From assembly GCA_029204225.1 (NCBI GenBank), contig CM055093.1, forward strand, positions 48,354,340-48,418,339: DNA of 64,000 nt. The letters run 5' to 3'. Shown in pieces: positions 1-10,810 of the stretch. The notes under the pieces were generated by a model. The model saw nothing but the letters and a program-made list of their open reading frames with translations. It was not told the origin of the DNA and made no database searches. Within the stretch, counting starts at the first letter, position 1. Each line of letters starts with the position of its first letter. This DNA is from Diphasiastrum complanatum (taxonomy: Eukaryota > Streptophyta > Lycopodiopsida > Lycopodiales > Lycopodiaceae). Both the position numbers and the translations under genes were made by a program.

Positions 1-836
1 AGGTTAGCTTGCTTAAATTGGTTCTTCTTCTTGAAACAGTTTGATGCATAGTGTCCTTTCTTGCCACAGAAAAAACACTTGATCTTTGACAGCTTCTTCT
101 TGCCATTGGATGTTGCAGCTTGTGAGGGCTGATTCTCACCACCTTCTTTGGCTTTGTCCTTCTTGAAGTGTTGTTGTCCTTTGCCCTTGCCTCTTGACTT
201 GTCTCTGATGAAGAGTGCTTTGTCAACTCCACCATGTTTCAATAAAAGTCTGTTGATCCTCAGCATCTTGTTCTCTTGCCTGCTTTCTTCAGCAATGAGA
301 ATACCTTGCAGTGTCTCCAGATCCTCCCTGACAGCATAAGTCTACACAATATTGTCATACTCATCTCTAAGTCCATTTAGGACTACTTGAACAAGTTCAG
401 TGTTCTTAAGAGCATCACCAATACCAGCTAACTCTTGATAAAGATCCTTAACTCTCATGACATATGATGAAGCACTCTCATCTACTCTCTGATAACTTAG
501 AAATATTTGGTTTCTAAGTGTAAGCAATCTAGAAGTATTTTTGATTTCATAGATTGTTTTTAGAGTATCCCAAGCTTCCTTGGCATTGGTGCATGTACTG
601 ATCTCTCTTAACACTTCATTGGTAACATTCATTTTTATAAAATGAAGGGCAATTCTGGTTCTTTTGTGGAATGCTGCAGCTTCATTAGGTGCAGCAGGTT
701 CTTCTTCAGCTCCACTCACAATATCCATTACATCCTGTAGAATCAACAATGATTCCATTCTGATCTTCTACATTGCATAATTGGAAGATGTTAATCTCTC
801 ACTGTGCTCTAAGAAATGTGAAGCAGATGGAGACAT
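1..836 (-). pseudogene. Ty1/copia gag, 3' part off the window, two in-frame stops
   Basis: Nucleocapsid precursor of a copia retrotransposon. Reading down from the ATG at 834-836 the frame opens with an SNY-type gag start, then a UBN2-like region containing the typical EAWDTLKTIYE and NTSRLLTLRNQ strings, a basic linker, and a CCHC zinc knuckle (CFFCGKKGHYASNC) at 36-77. Two stops break the frame: TAG at 768-770, where related gags have Trp, and another at about 340-342. The frame is otherwise open to base 1, so the element continues off the left edge. A weak primer-site-like string (TGGTAGATCCTAG) lies near 905-920, so the 5' LTR may occupy about 920-1,150, but I could not fix its ends. Family assignment is firm; the element is inactive. 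Confidence 0.85.
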
Positions 837-1159
837 CTTCTTGGTGAGAAATTCTAGTAATGATAAAAAATGGAGCTGAAAGGATGTTGCTTGCTATCTC
901 AATCTAGGATCTACCACAGATTTGATCCACTCTATGAAATCTAGCAACAGATGTGAGAACAAATTCTCAACACAGAACATCAATCTATCTTGAATTTGGA
1001 TCTTGCTTCAGTCACAAAAGAAGAAGCACATGCAAGCAAGAAGTCTATCTCTCCCACGAGTTTCAAAGTACTGATAAACTCTCTAGGAACTTACTTTCAA
1101 TTCAAACATAGTAATATGTGTGAAATGAAAAGTCTAAGACCTTAGAACACTCACTTCTA
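837..1159. other. Gag leader and possible 5' LTR remnant
   Basis: No gene is visible. On the minus strand this is the leader of the copia gag to the left, with a weakly matching primer-site-like string near 905-920. The sequence is unique in the window, unlike the repeat that starts at about 1,160. Confidence 0.3.
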
Positions 1160-1734
1160 TCCATAAGCTCTAGAACCCCCTATGCATATATGGTAATGCA
1201 AGGTCCTAACTCCCCTATACATAGATTTCACTATACCAAACCCTGTATTAAATCCAATTATTGTGTCTGGGCCTCAGAAGGTTATTAATTACTTGTCGGT
1301 CATGTCCAGTATGACGTGGCATAACTAACAAGCTTGATTCACTGGAGTACCATGTATCCAAGTCTAGGACTATACTGAATCCTATGTTCAGGATGTGGCC
1401 ATGACATTCTTCCCCCATTAACCTGAAAACAAACACAGTACTAAGGTTTTATTTTAGTATCAAAATTTTTGGGACATTGTAGATAATGGCGTAGTAGCCG
1501 GAAATTTTCGTGACTACCCTATGGCCCATTTTTTAAAGGTCGTCAAAAAATCTTAAGGGGCAATTCTTAGGGCGCAATTTCTCTTCTAGCCTTATTATGT
1601 GTGGGATGGAATCCCTATCTGTTGGCAAAATTTTACCATTTTTACATCAAAATTGTGTGGCTTTACATGTCGATTTCTATATAATAGTAGAATAAGTACA
1701 AAAATCGCGTTGATTTTTTATGTCAAATAACAAT

Positions 1735-2710
1735 GCTTCTGACCAAAAGTCCTTTGGTAGTTTCATCTCAACAAGAATAGATCTGGTGCTCTACACAACT
1801 GTTCAGTTCTTGCGCTCAACTGCATCACTGACTTTTGTAGTGTGACCTTGTATAAACTGTCGCTTGATTTTAAAATGGTCACAAAAGTCTTCAAACTCAT
1901 TGGACTTGTACTCACCTCCACTATCAGATCTTAGGATCTTAATCTACCTACTTGTTTGGTCTTCGACCATTTTCTTGAAGCTCTTAAAAGTGGCAAAATC
2001 ATTATATTTTTATTTTAGGAAATAATTCCACATCTTATAGACATATCGTCTATAAAGGTGATGAATTAGTACATCATCCTCGTTTGCATATGTTAGTGGG
2101 GATTAAATCCAATATGTTCTTTGCGCTTGCAAATCCACCACAGTTGAATTTCTCAAGATGCTACTTTCCATACACACATGACTCACATATTGTCTTCAAA
2201 TGATCTTCCATCATGGGCAATCCCTTTACCATCTCCAATTTTCTCATCAAGCTAAGGCTACCATGGTTTAAGTGACCAAGTTTCTTATGCCGTAGATTAG
2301 TTTGCGATGGAATGGATGAGATAAGTCCATAATGCCCTTTGATTGTAGCATTCAAGCTACACAATTTTGTCTTGGGCTTCCTTGTACCATCTGCAATGAA
2401 TTTGAGCTTTTGGTTCATATCCTTCACAAAGCAATGATCATGTGCACACTCTACCTTCAATTTTTGATCAATAAGAATTCCAACTAAAATAGGTTTTTTC
2501 TTAAACCACGTAAAGTACCTTGTTGTTCATTTTGCTTTTGCTGTCAAATAGTTGGATAGAAATTGTGTTAATGTCCTTGATCTTGACCACGTCACCATTT
2601 GCTTGAGAAACAGGTGTTCCATTATCTAGCTCCTTCAAACTACTGAACCATTCCTTGTTACCTATCATGTGTCTAGTGGCTCTCAAATCAAAATAACAAG
2701 TCTGATCTTC
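1735..2710 (-). pseudogene. Copia pol relic: protease, GAG-pre-integrase, integrase core
   Basis: Domains in order on the minus strand: protease region (about 2,700-2,500) with ATRHMIGNKEWF, GAG-pre-integrase region (2,460-2,161) with KKLGHLNHGSLSLMRKLEM, then an integrase core (about 2,000-1,735) with SDSGGEYKSNEF and, after several stops, a degraded ERKN-type catalytic Glu region. The protease active-site triplet, DSG in active copia proteases, reads DLR here (2,681-2,689). The frame is broken repeatedly. The integrase ends at about 1,735 against unrelated noncoding sequence, so RT and RNase H are absent. This is a family member of the relics in R2, R3 and R4. Confidence 0.8.
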
Positions 2711-3690
2711 CTAGTGAAATTGATCTTTAATATAGCTTATTGTAGTGAGCTCGACAAGCAATATAGTTTTTTAGTCTCAAAGCTAATTTATATTCAACAA
2801 CAACTTTATTCAAACATAGCCTTCTTATAATTATTATCAACTACTACTTAATTAATTAGCATATGTAGAGGACTAAAGAGAGATCCAACTTCATTCTTAG
2901 CCCTAGAAAGCACATGTATTGATTGGTATTGGAGCTAGAATATTGATTACCCTTAGTGGTAGGACTATGATCATAGATCTACAAAATTGGATATGCATGG
3001 AGAACTGTTGCTAGTCCCATCATGCACTCTTGAAAATAGGTCATGTATTATAACAATTGAAGAGGGGCCTTGAAGTTTCATCAATGTGAATATTCATAGT
3101 CTAAGGCCTTGATCGTAGATGAGCCAACTCTGAGTGAGTTTGGAATTGGTGGCATAAGATCCCAATGGTTAGTCTCTAAGGGGACTTTTATTTATGATCT
3201 TCCTATGATGAAAAGCTAAAGAACAGATTTCTTAAAGGCATTTTAAGATAACTAATTTGTTTTGTATGTAGTGCGAGTTTCTTGAAGCCATATATGTCTC
3301 AGAATATATCTTGAAGCCATATATACCTCAGAATATGCATTCCAATCATTCTCACTCCTTGTCTCTCCAATAATTTGAGTAATGATTGCATGTTGTTGGA
3401 ATATGCATACTTATACTCTTCTTTCATGGGAGACCACTTTACGGTAGATTTCTTCATGAACCAACAAAACTGTGATTATAATTTAAACATAGACGCAAAT
3501 AATCTGGGGTAGTGCAAGAAGGTTAGCAAAATAAAATTTGAATTTCGATAATGTCAAATTCAACATATGGGTGGGGAGACTTATGAAATGGGCATGAAAA
3601 GAACCTTGGCCACAATTGCCAAGGTGAGAAGGCCCTATAGTCTCAACTCGCTTATTAGCTGCCTCTTGTTGTTGCTTGGAGCGATTTGAA
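2711..3690. repeat. Noncoding part of R1, inverted in R4
   Basis: No coding region is visible. The stretch is repeated in R2 (10,815-11,365), R3 (55,270-55,835) and, reverse-complemented, in R4. It contains a short tandem duplication near 3,285-3,340 around the string CTTGAAGCCATATAT. Confidence 0.7.
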
Positions 3691-3943
3691 TTTTCTCAGA
3701 ATTCTTTCTTTGAAAACTTCCAATCTTCCTTGTGCACATGGTATGGCCTAGATTTGTGCGGCATACACAACAATTTTCAATAGGTATTCAGAAGGAGATA
3801 TTCCAGGAACTACTTCACCAGAAGATTCATAATCTTGTTTGCTCAAAACATCTTGATCGATATTTGCCTTTGGCATGGAAGTTTGCCCTTGGACTAGAGG
3901 GAACGTTGTTTTATAAACATCAACAATGGTACACCATTTAGGA

Positions 3944-4960
3944 TTAGTAGTTTAATATCAATTGATTGTTGTGGAATACCAGCCAAATGCAAAATAGAGT
4001 CCAAACAAGAGACATCTTCTGGTACATTTCCTCCCATCTTCGCTCTGACCTTTCTTGTAATTGTTGCCATGTTTGTTTCGTTTGTTCGGTACTATCATGT
4101 ATGGTAGTTAAAAGTGTATCTAATATTTCTTTTGTTCCATTGGTCACTTTAATGATAGTAGGGTTTACATTATTACTTGACATTGCATGAGTGCTAACCT
4201 GTTGTTGTTGAGTTGATGGCGTTAGACTTCCCACAAAATTGACATAGGACTGGAAATTGTCGCTCCACTTAGACTTCCCACAAAATTGACATAGGGACTG
4301 GAAATTTTCGCTCCACTTGCCGCAGTAATATTCCTTCCCTCCTTACAATTGTTTGTGTCAACAAATGATGTACCCATCCGAGAAGGACCAATCATACATG
4401 TAGTGACATAGAGAGAACATCCTTCACTTTCGTCAATTTCTTCACTTTCATAGGCATCTTCATAGGCCTCATAATCAACATTATCATCTTCATTACGATC
4501 GAAATATTGTTCTGTACCATGGTGATGTCGTCTTTTGAGTTCATCACGATCATAGAATTGGTCCATTGGCTCATAGTGATCTTCTGTTCCACTTTACACC
4601 TCATCCACGCTTGTCCTTCAAACTGATCTTCAATAGTGAATTGGAATTGATCTTGATCATGATAATCACCACCATTGAGCTCTATTTCATTCTGACCATT
4701 GAATGGTTCATCAACTTCATCTGCAGAGCAATCCTCAATTATTAGTTCGTGTTGTTCTTTTCTGCTGATCATTGTTGAAATCTTCAGAGTAATGGTCAAG
4801 TTCAGAAGTGTCATTTTAGTCTTGGTACTGATCTTCGTTAGCAAAATTGTCATCTGCGATGTCATCACCTTCTTCATAATCTTCAATCTAATCGTCACCT
4901 TAACTGTCATCACAATATCATTATTTTTTGTCATCTTCTTCATCATCCCAATCCATTAGA
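3944..4960 (-). pseudogene. Acidic, Asp/Glu-rich ORF relic, function unknown
   Basis: Minus-strand fragments in shifting frames read as an Asp/Glu-rich protein. From high to low coordinate: an opening MDWDDEEDDKK with stops soon after, an acidic stretch with EIELNGGDYHDQDQFQFTIE, a second acidic stretch with NEDDNVDYEAYEDAYESEE, then a predicted helical segment with EILDTLLTTIHDSTEQ and QLQERSERRWEEMYQKM. About 50 bp near 4,225-4,310 are tandemly duplicated (ACTTCCCACAAAATTGACAT twice). A near-identical relic with similar lesions lies at 60,139-61,150. I do not recognise the family. It could be an N-terminal gag or an accessory ORF of a retroelement. Confidence 0.45.
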
Positions 4961-5012
4961 ATTTTAGAATATTGAAATCTTCTAACTATAGATTCTAATA
5001 TTAGAACAAGTT

Positions 5013-5207
5013 TTGAAATCGTATCAGAAATTGCTTAAGCAAGGTACAATTGTAGTGATGAGAGGCAAGGGTCTTCAATTAGAACAAATACAAAGAACTT
5101 TTAAAGAAGGGGGATATAAACAAGACTTTTACACTACCAAAATTATTGAGTTGATAAATTTTTCTCTTTACGGCATCGAAATCCGGGGTCACACAGAAAA
5201 GATATGA
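5013..5207 (+). pseudogene. 64-codon ORF conserved in R1 and R4, unknown
   Basis: A short open frame, also present at 61,20x-61,405 in R4. In R4 an in-frame TAA replaces the CAA codon after RGKGL, and other changes are few (the final IEIRGHTEKI reads IEIWGHTEKI). It looks like the tail of a protein domain (LEQIQRTFKEGGYKQDF followed by IIELINFSLYGIEI) carried along with the repeat. I could not identify the family. It sits exactly at the right end of the R1/R4 homology, so it is probably cut off there. Confidence 0.3.
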
Positions 5208-5686
5208 GAAATTTTAAAAGAATGTAGTATAAAATGGAAACAAGTTAAGAAATAAGGGGTCTTATTAAAAAAATATTAAAAATAACAAGTAATAATGACG
5301 AAATGATGATCATTGTGCTCTGTGTAGGCAACTGAACAATTTTCATTTTTATATCACTGAATTCCAACTTCAAACGAAGAAGATATAGAGTTTCAAAAAA
5401 CAAAAATGTAAAATAGAAAAACTTAGATAGAAGGCCTATTAAAAACAAATTTACAAATTGGATTTTATAACATTTGAATTCCATGAAACATTGGTGTGCT
5501 CGTAACAGATAAGTAAGAACCGTGAGAAATTATGAAAATTAATGATAATTTTTTTCCCTTCAAGCACGTTGAGGGAGGGAGAGAATATCCAAAGAATATT
5601 CTTTACGAAATATGCTATAGAATATTCGAAGCAAGAGGAATTCACGGAGGTCAAAGGAATTCGCGAGGGAGGAAAAGAAATAGCGA
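5208..5686. other. AT-rich spacer, no gene seen
   Basis: No supported coding region. The last 150 bp contain several GAATTC strings followed by GAGGG-type sequence that recur on the far side of the G-run. Confidence 0.4.
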
Positions 5687-5720
5687 GGGGGGGGGGGGGG
5701 GGGGGGGGGGTGGGGGGGGG
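5687..5720 (+). repeat. Poly-G run (G24-T-G9)
   Basis: 24 consecutive G, one T, then 9 G. It is by far the most G-rich run in an AT-rich window and could form G-quadruplexes. Length in an assembly is unreliable for a run like this. Confidence 0.9.
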
Positions 5721-5769
5721 TAGGAGAATTCTTGAGGGATTCGCAGTACAGGAATTCGTGAGTTTGGGC

Positions 5770-5913
5770 TTTACAACCATTATTACAAGTCCGCTATTCA
5801 CAAATATAGCGAGGTTAAAGCCGATTGGTTATGTACCGTTATGCTCAAACTGTAGGGAGCCTGGCCACAAGTATCCTGACTACCCTCAACCGCAGAAGCC
5901 TGCCGCTAAATGA
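5770..5913 (+). pseudogene. Ty3/gypsy gag zinc-knuckle fragment
   Basis: The end of a gypsy gag. The frame contains CSNCREPGHKYPDYPQ from 5,842, a zinc knuckle in which the last Cys of the CCHC pattern is Tyr. The fragment is preceded by a basic GY(V)PLC segment and is cut off at about 5,905, where the sequence switches to the tail of the CID7-like block. It is a short relic with no partner pol next to it. Confidence 0.6.
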
Positions 5914-6034
5914 AGAAAATCTCGCTGCTCCGAATGACATCAAAAAGTGGATTAAAATATTAAATACACTTGAAATTATAAACCCATATATAATACTCAT
6001 ATTTCACAACCTGAAAATGATGGCGGCACTCCCT

Positions 6035-6565
6035 TAGAAAAGGTCCCAACAATGTTGAGATTTGACATGCATGTCAACAATCACTTTGATGGTATTTCGA
6101 TGAGCTAATTTTTTTTTTTTGAAATCAAGATCTTCTCACACACTTCAATTTCACCCTCACGCTGAAAAGTCGAAGTTCAAGAAATCCTAGGTATTTTGTT
6201 TACTTAGTATTTATTAGGCCTCAAGCATTGATTTTATTGGTTAAGTCAAGGGTTTTGTTTATAAGTAGGCAAGAGACATCATTTTGAAGAATCTTTTGGC
6301 TCATTTGCAAATGAGAGAACTTTGTGAATATGAGCCTTCGGAATAGAGCTTGCTAGCTCTCAGCAGGATCGGTTCAGACTCGCCCACCTGTACTACTGCC
6401 GACACCCAAGCTACTTCCTCTCAAAGGAAAAAGACTTGACATTGGCGTCATTGTCGGGGGACAAAATGGTTCACCCCCCACAGTTGCAACTGGCCCCGTG
6501 AACAGGGTTAGAGCACAATTATCGACTTCCCAAGGGCCTTCAACTAGTTCATGATCGACGTGGCT
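6035..6565 (+). mobile_element. Ty3/gypsy LTR end, primer site and leader
   Basis: The string TTGGCGTCATTGTCGGGGG at 6,444-6,462 is the kind of sequence found just inside the 5' LTR of many plant gypsy elements. Bases 6,110-6,480 recur reverse-complemented at 41,158-41,510, where the site reads TTGGCGTCGTTGCCGGGGG. No gag follows. The block is absent from the otherwise collinear S2, so it either inserted in S1 or was lost from S2. Confidence 0.6.
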
Positions 6566-7649
6566 AATTCTCCAAATCCAATTGTTCTGGAAGCCTATAG
6601 CTACAATGTGGAGACCCTCCTAATGGCTGCCAAGGTAGAGACTAGATGGGACCTGCTTCGAAGAGTATTGCTTCTATCCTAATAAAATCTTCGAATCGAG
6701 GGTCATCGAGGATCAGATACCTCTACACTGGACCTACCATTGCTTATCCAAAACATTGTTGTTCAACATAGCGAGGTTGGAATGATGGTATACGATAGGT
6801 TTCCTAGGCAACATGCACCTGACATTCAGCCCAATTTGTTCAAATTTTTAGCATGCAGCTCATTGTGGTCCCGATTCGTCCAATTGGTCGCTGCTACCCA
6901 TAGGAAGAATCGAGATGCCGAAGATCAGAAAGGCAAGCAAATTGAGCAAGCTCAATGAGATGCTAATCCAACATCTATATCTATCCTTAATAAAAACAAA
7001 CAAGCTTCACCCAAATCTAGGCTATTCCATGTTAAGATCACATGATAAGCTTGACAATCTTAACAAGCCTAGGTTCTCTCTCCCATCACTCTGTTTACCC
7101 GCTCCCCACTGGATCGATAATCGATACTACATGCAACACTCACCTGATTGTAGATCCATAAAACCCCTTCTTTGCCCTCTAGAATCGCATCCGTAGGGAG
7201 GCACGAGACTTGAGATGGCTCAAATTTGATGTTTGCCAATTGAGATCAATTTTGGCCCTTACTACTCGAGATTGCTCATTGAGTGAATGAGAGGAAAGGT
7301 TAGTTTCATTGGGTCTAGATAGATCAAATTTGATGCCTATCACTCAAAATACTTTGATTTTATGGGTAACTCGCTATTTTGAATATCAATGTCTCTTGAT
7401 AGGTGTGATGACCATCTCTAGCACATATTGCTTCTAATATGGTATTGTGTCCACTTTTTTTTTTTTTACTTTTTTGCCATGTATTAAAATTGGCTTTTCA
7501 TTTTCCAATACCACAAAAGGCTTGGACACCATAGCTTGAGCCGCTATATCATGTGAATCATTCACAAACCATACAACTTTCTCATGTAAAACAAGTTATA
7601 TAGTCTATGTGATAATGGGAGTACCAAATTGTGTTCTATGTGACAATTC

Positions 7650-8160
7650 AGGTATCGCAAGTCAAGGCCTGTTGATGGTGATGGGAGTCATTGGAACAAA
7701 CTCTTGCATTGGTTGCTTTTGCTTGAAGTCAAAGATTTTGTCTTCGAGGAAGATTGCATCTTGACTAACTGAGATACGGCTCGACTCGATGTCGTAGATT
7801 TGATAGGCTTTGTGTGATGTCGAGTATCCAATGAAGATACTGTTGCAGCTGATAGGGTCAAGCTTCTTTCTCAGATCAAAAAGAATCTGTAAATTACAAA
7901 TACAGCCAAACACTTGCAGGTGCCTTACACTCTATTTGTAGCCTAGAAGGCTTTGAAGAGAGCCTTTAAGTCGATTGCCTTGGTACTCAAATAGTTCTCT
8001 AGATACCAAGTTGTTGAAACAGCTTCAGCCCAAAAATTCTCGGTGAGTTGAGAGTTTGACATCATTGATCATGCTGCATTGAGTAATGTTCGGTTCTTCG
8101 TTTCGGCTATCCATTCTGCTGTGAACTGATGATGAATGTCGAATGATGTCAAATAGGCGG
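7650..8160 (-). pseudogene. Copia integrase C-terminal relic, copy 1
   Basis: Minus-strand frame with VFGCICNLQ-type sequence, then RKKLDPIS, FIGYSTSHKAYQIYD, SSRISVSQDAIFLED and a Gln/Pro-rich linker. This is the conserved end of copia integrase (LRVFGC...GYS...YR.YD...V.SRDV.F) leading into the RT linker. The upstream side (about 7,930-8,140) is more degraded. The better copy is at 52,060-52,600. Confidence 0.75.
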
Positions 8161-8686
8161 ACATTTTGGATCGCATTGCATTCAAGTTTCACAGAATATC
8201 TCATGTTTAGTTAAAATAGGATTTTGCATTGCATTCTTCAAAAAGTACGTGTGATTGCATCTGCAGATTGATGAAGTGCAAGATGAGCAGATTGATCAAA
8301 AACTTGCATAGGAGGAGGGGACGACAAGGATGGCAGCAGCGGCAGGGGTGATGATGATGAGGAAGAAGACATTCGTAGAGGCGACGTCTTCTTCTCAGAT
8401 GAAAATTGAAGTTACTCTTGTAAAACTGTAGAATAGATATGCATGCACATTGTGATTTAGAATACATAGCACAAAAAGCGTGAGCAGTTTTGATCAATGC
8501 TAGCGCTCACCTCTCAAAAATAGCAATAGAATCCTCTCAAAAACGAGAGAGGTCGCGCATCATGTACTCTCAAATAAAAAAAATGGGGCCTTGCCAATGC
8601 AATGAGCACCCGCGGGCCCTGAAATTTTTTTTTAATCCAAAATAAGCATTGTTGCGCAACGTTACTTAAAACTCTAAAAAATAGGC

Positions 8687-8732
8687 AAAGACGTTTGTGC
8701 GATGCTAAAGTAAGCGTCGCACAAACGTCGCT
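8687..8732. repeat. Hairpin of the GCGACG-rich repeat, copy 1
   Basis: Two 20-nt arms around the loop AAAGTA. The three-copy consensus stem is AGCGACGTTTGTGCGACGCT paired with its exact complement. In this copy the left arm has lost a CpG (GCGACGCT became GCGATGCT) and its first bases have drifted. Surrounding sequence (8,520-9,160) is rich in GCGAC/GTCGC. Copies lie at 53,584-53,629 and 56,615-56,660. Confidence 0.85.
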
Positions 8733-10039
8733 GAAGTTTTTTATGTTAAACCAATGAACGTCGCTGGGCGACGAACAATTGTCTCCCGGCAACACTGTAT
8801 ATTCTGTACAAAAAAACAGACCCAAAAGTATTTGTGACATTTGTAACCGTTGCAGTGCGACGCCCATATCTTTTTCAAATTTCACACTCGAATATGATTC
8901 GACATTATATACCGACTTACCTGTCGCTGCATCATCACTGTGTGCAACACTCCGAAATAATTTCAAGTGGATGTCGCGTGCGGCGATGATTTTAAGCAAT
9001 AATCGCCTAACGACGGACTTTGTGTCGACGAATGACGTTTAATTATTGCAAAAGTGTTGTTAGTTTTGTCATTTTTGTCACTAATATGTCGCTATAAATG
9101 TTGGCAGGCGATGGGCCATGTAGCGACGCTTAAAAAAGAAGATAGCAACGTATATAGGGACATTTTCAAAAAAAATTGAACACACCTCTGGCAAGTCCAC
9201 CGGTGTTTTTTTGACATGGTGCCAAAAAATTTATGTGTGTGGATTATCCGATCATCGCTAATATTTGCATAAATGTCACTATGTGTCATTGGTGTGGTAG
9301 TGAATACAGAACACACTGTTATAAAAGCCACCCAACCAAGTAGAAGCAACCTATCCATCTCTAGAAGCTTCACCCCCAAGCCAAGGATTAGGAAGTATGA
9401 GAGCAGAGAGAGATCCTCTAGCAATTAATCAACCAAATATGGTGTAGTAGGGCGAGGTTGGCCTCCTTATATAAGCTCTAGAACCCCTTGTGCATATATT
9501 GTAATGCAAGGTCTAACTCCCCTATACATAGATTCCACCATCCCAAACCTTGTATTTACTCCAATTAGTTTGTCTGGGCCTCAGAAGGTTATTAATTACT
9601 TGTCGGTCACGTCCAGTATGACGTGGCATAACTAACAAGCTTGATTCACTGGAGTACCATGTATCCAAGTCTAGGACTATACTGAATCCTATGTTCAGGA
9701 TGTGGCCATGACATTCTTCCCCCATTAACCTGAAAACAAACACAGTACTAAGGTTTTATTTTAGTATCAAAATTTTTGGGACATTGTAGATAATGGCGTA
9801 GTAGCCGGAAATTTTCATGACTACCCTATGGCCCATTTTTTAAAGGTCGTCAAAAAATCTTAAGGGGCAATTCTTAGGGCGCAATTTCTCTTCTAGCCTT
9901 ATTATGTGTGGGATGGAATCCCTATCTGTTGGCAAAATTTTACCATTTTTACATCAAAATTGTGTGGCTTTACATGTCGATTTCTATATAATAGTAGAAT
10001 AAGTACAAAAATCGCGTTGATTTTTTATGTCAAATAACA

Positions 10040-10810
10040 ATGCTTCTGACCAAAAGTCCTTTGGTAGTTTCATCTCAGCAAGAATAGATCTGGTGCTCTA
10101 CACAACTGTTCAGTTCTTGCGCTCAACTGCATCACTGACTTTTGTAGTGTGACCTTGTATAAACTGTCGCTTGATTTTAAAATGGTCACAAAAGTCTTCA
10201 AACTCATTGGACTTGTACTCACCTCCACTATCAGATCTTAGGATCTTAATCTACCTACTTGTTTGGTCTTCGACCATTTTCTTGAAGCTCTTAAAAGTGG
10301 CAAAAGCATTATATTTCTATTTTAGGAAATAATTCCACATCTTATAGACATATTGTCTATAAAGGTGATGAATTAGTACATCATCCTCGTTTGCATATGT
10401 TAGTGTGGATTGGATTATAAGTCCATATTGCCCTTTGATTGTAGCATTCAAGCTACACAATTTTGTCTTGGGCTTCCTTGTACCATCCGGAATGAACTTG
10501 AACTTTTGGTTCATATCCTTCACAAAGCAATGATCATGTGCACACTCTACCTTCAATTTTTGATCAATAGGAATTCCAACTAAAATAAGTTTTTCCTTAA
10601 ACCACGCAAAGTAACTTGTTGATCATTTTGCTTTTGTTGTCAAATAGTTGGATAGAAATTATGCCAATGTCCTTGATCTTGACCACGTCACCATTTGCTT
10701 GAGAAAGAGATATTCCATTATCTAGCACTAGTGAACCAATTCCTTGTTACCTATCATGTGTCTAGTGGCTCTCAAATCAATATAACAAGTCTGATCTTCC
10801 TGGTGAAATT
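10040..10810 (-). pseudogene. Copia pol relic in R2
   Basis: The same family as the relic in R1: integrase core (10,040-10,300), part of the GAG-pre-integrase region (10,420-10,556; CAHDHCFVKDMNQKFKFIPD), and protease (10,600-10,790). Most of the GAG-pre-integrase domain is missing because of the deletion shared with R3. The protease triplet at 10,770-10,778 reads DLR instead of DSG. Confidence 0.75.

Larger units (their letters stand above)
1160..5205. repeat. Compound repeat R1
   Basis: About 4 kb that is repeated at 57,350-61,405 (R4) and, in shorter forms, at 9,470-11,365 (R2) and 54,310-55,835 (R3). It holds, left to right, a roughly 570-bp noncoding stretch, a copia pol relic on the minus strand (1,735-2,700), noncoding sequence (2,700-3,690) and an acidic ORF relic (3,944-4,960). 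Relative to R4 the segment 2,571-3,684 is in the opposite orientation. R1 keeps the orientation in which the protease codons run continuously and which R2 and R3 share, so R1 is the ancestral order. The left edge joins the copia gag flank at about 1,160. The right edge is where R1 and R4 stop matching, near 5,205 and 61,405. Confidence 0.8.
5905..8500. repeat. Compound repeat S1 (copy of 50,825-53,335)
   Basis: Collinear with S2 on the right side of the window. S1 opens with about 45 bp of the tail of the CID7-like block (string CGCTGCTCCGAATGACATCA) and then skips about 63 bp that S2 keeps, between two GTGGA direct repeats. S1 also contains about 525 bp (6,035-6,565) of gypsy leader/LTR that S2 lacks. 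The remainder (6,565-8,500) matches S2 closely and includes a copia integrase relic. ORFs between 6,740 and 7,196 have no recognisable domain and I do not call them genes. Confidence 0.8.

Noticed and set aside
5013-5207. Plastid-derived gene fragment
   Set aside because: The composition suggested an organellar insert at first, but I could not match it to any plastid protein.
5532-5723. Poly-Gly ORF
   Set aside because: Translation of the G-run; no start context and no homology.
6740-7196. Two ORFs in S1 (also in S2)
   Set aside because: Duplicated with the block, short and without recognisable domains. Frame conservation between the copies is no better than expected for a recent duplication.
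8460-9320. CACTA transposon
   Set aside because: One edge reads CACTACCACACCAATGAC on the reverse strand and GCGACG motifs are typical, but no matching opposite end or target duplication was found, so I report only a hairpin repeat.
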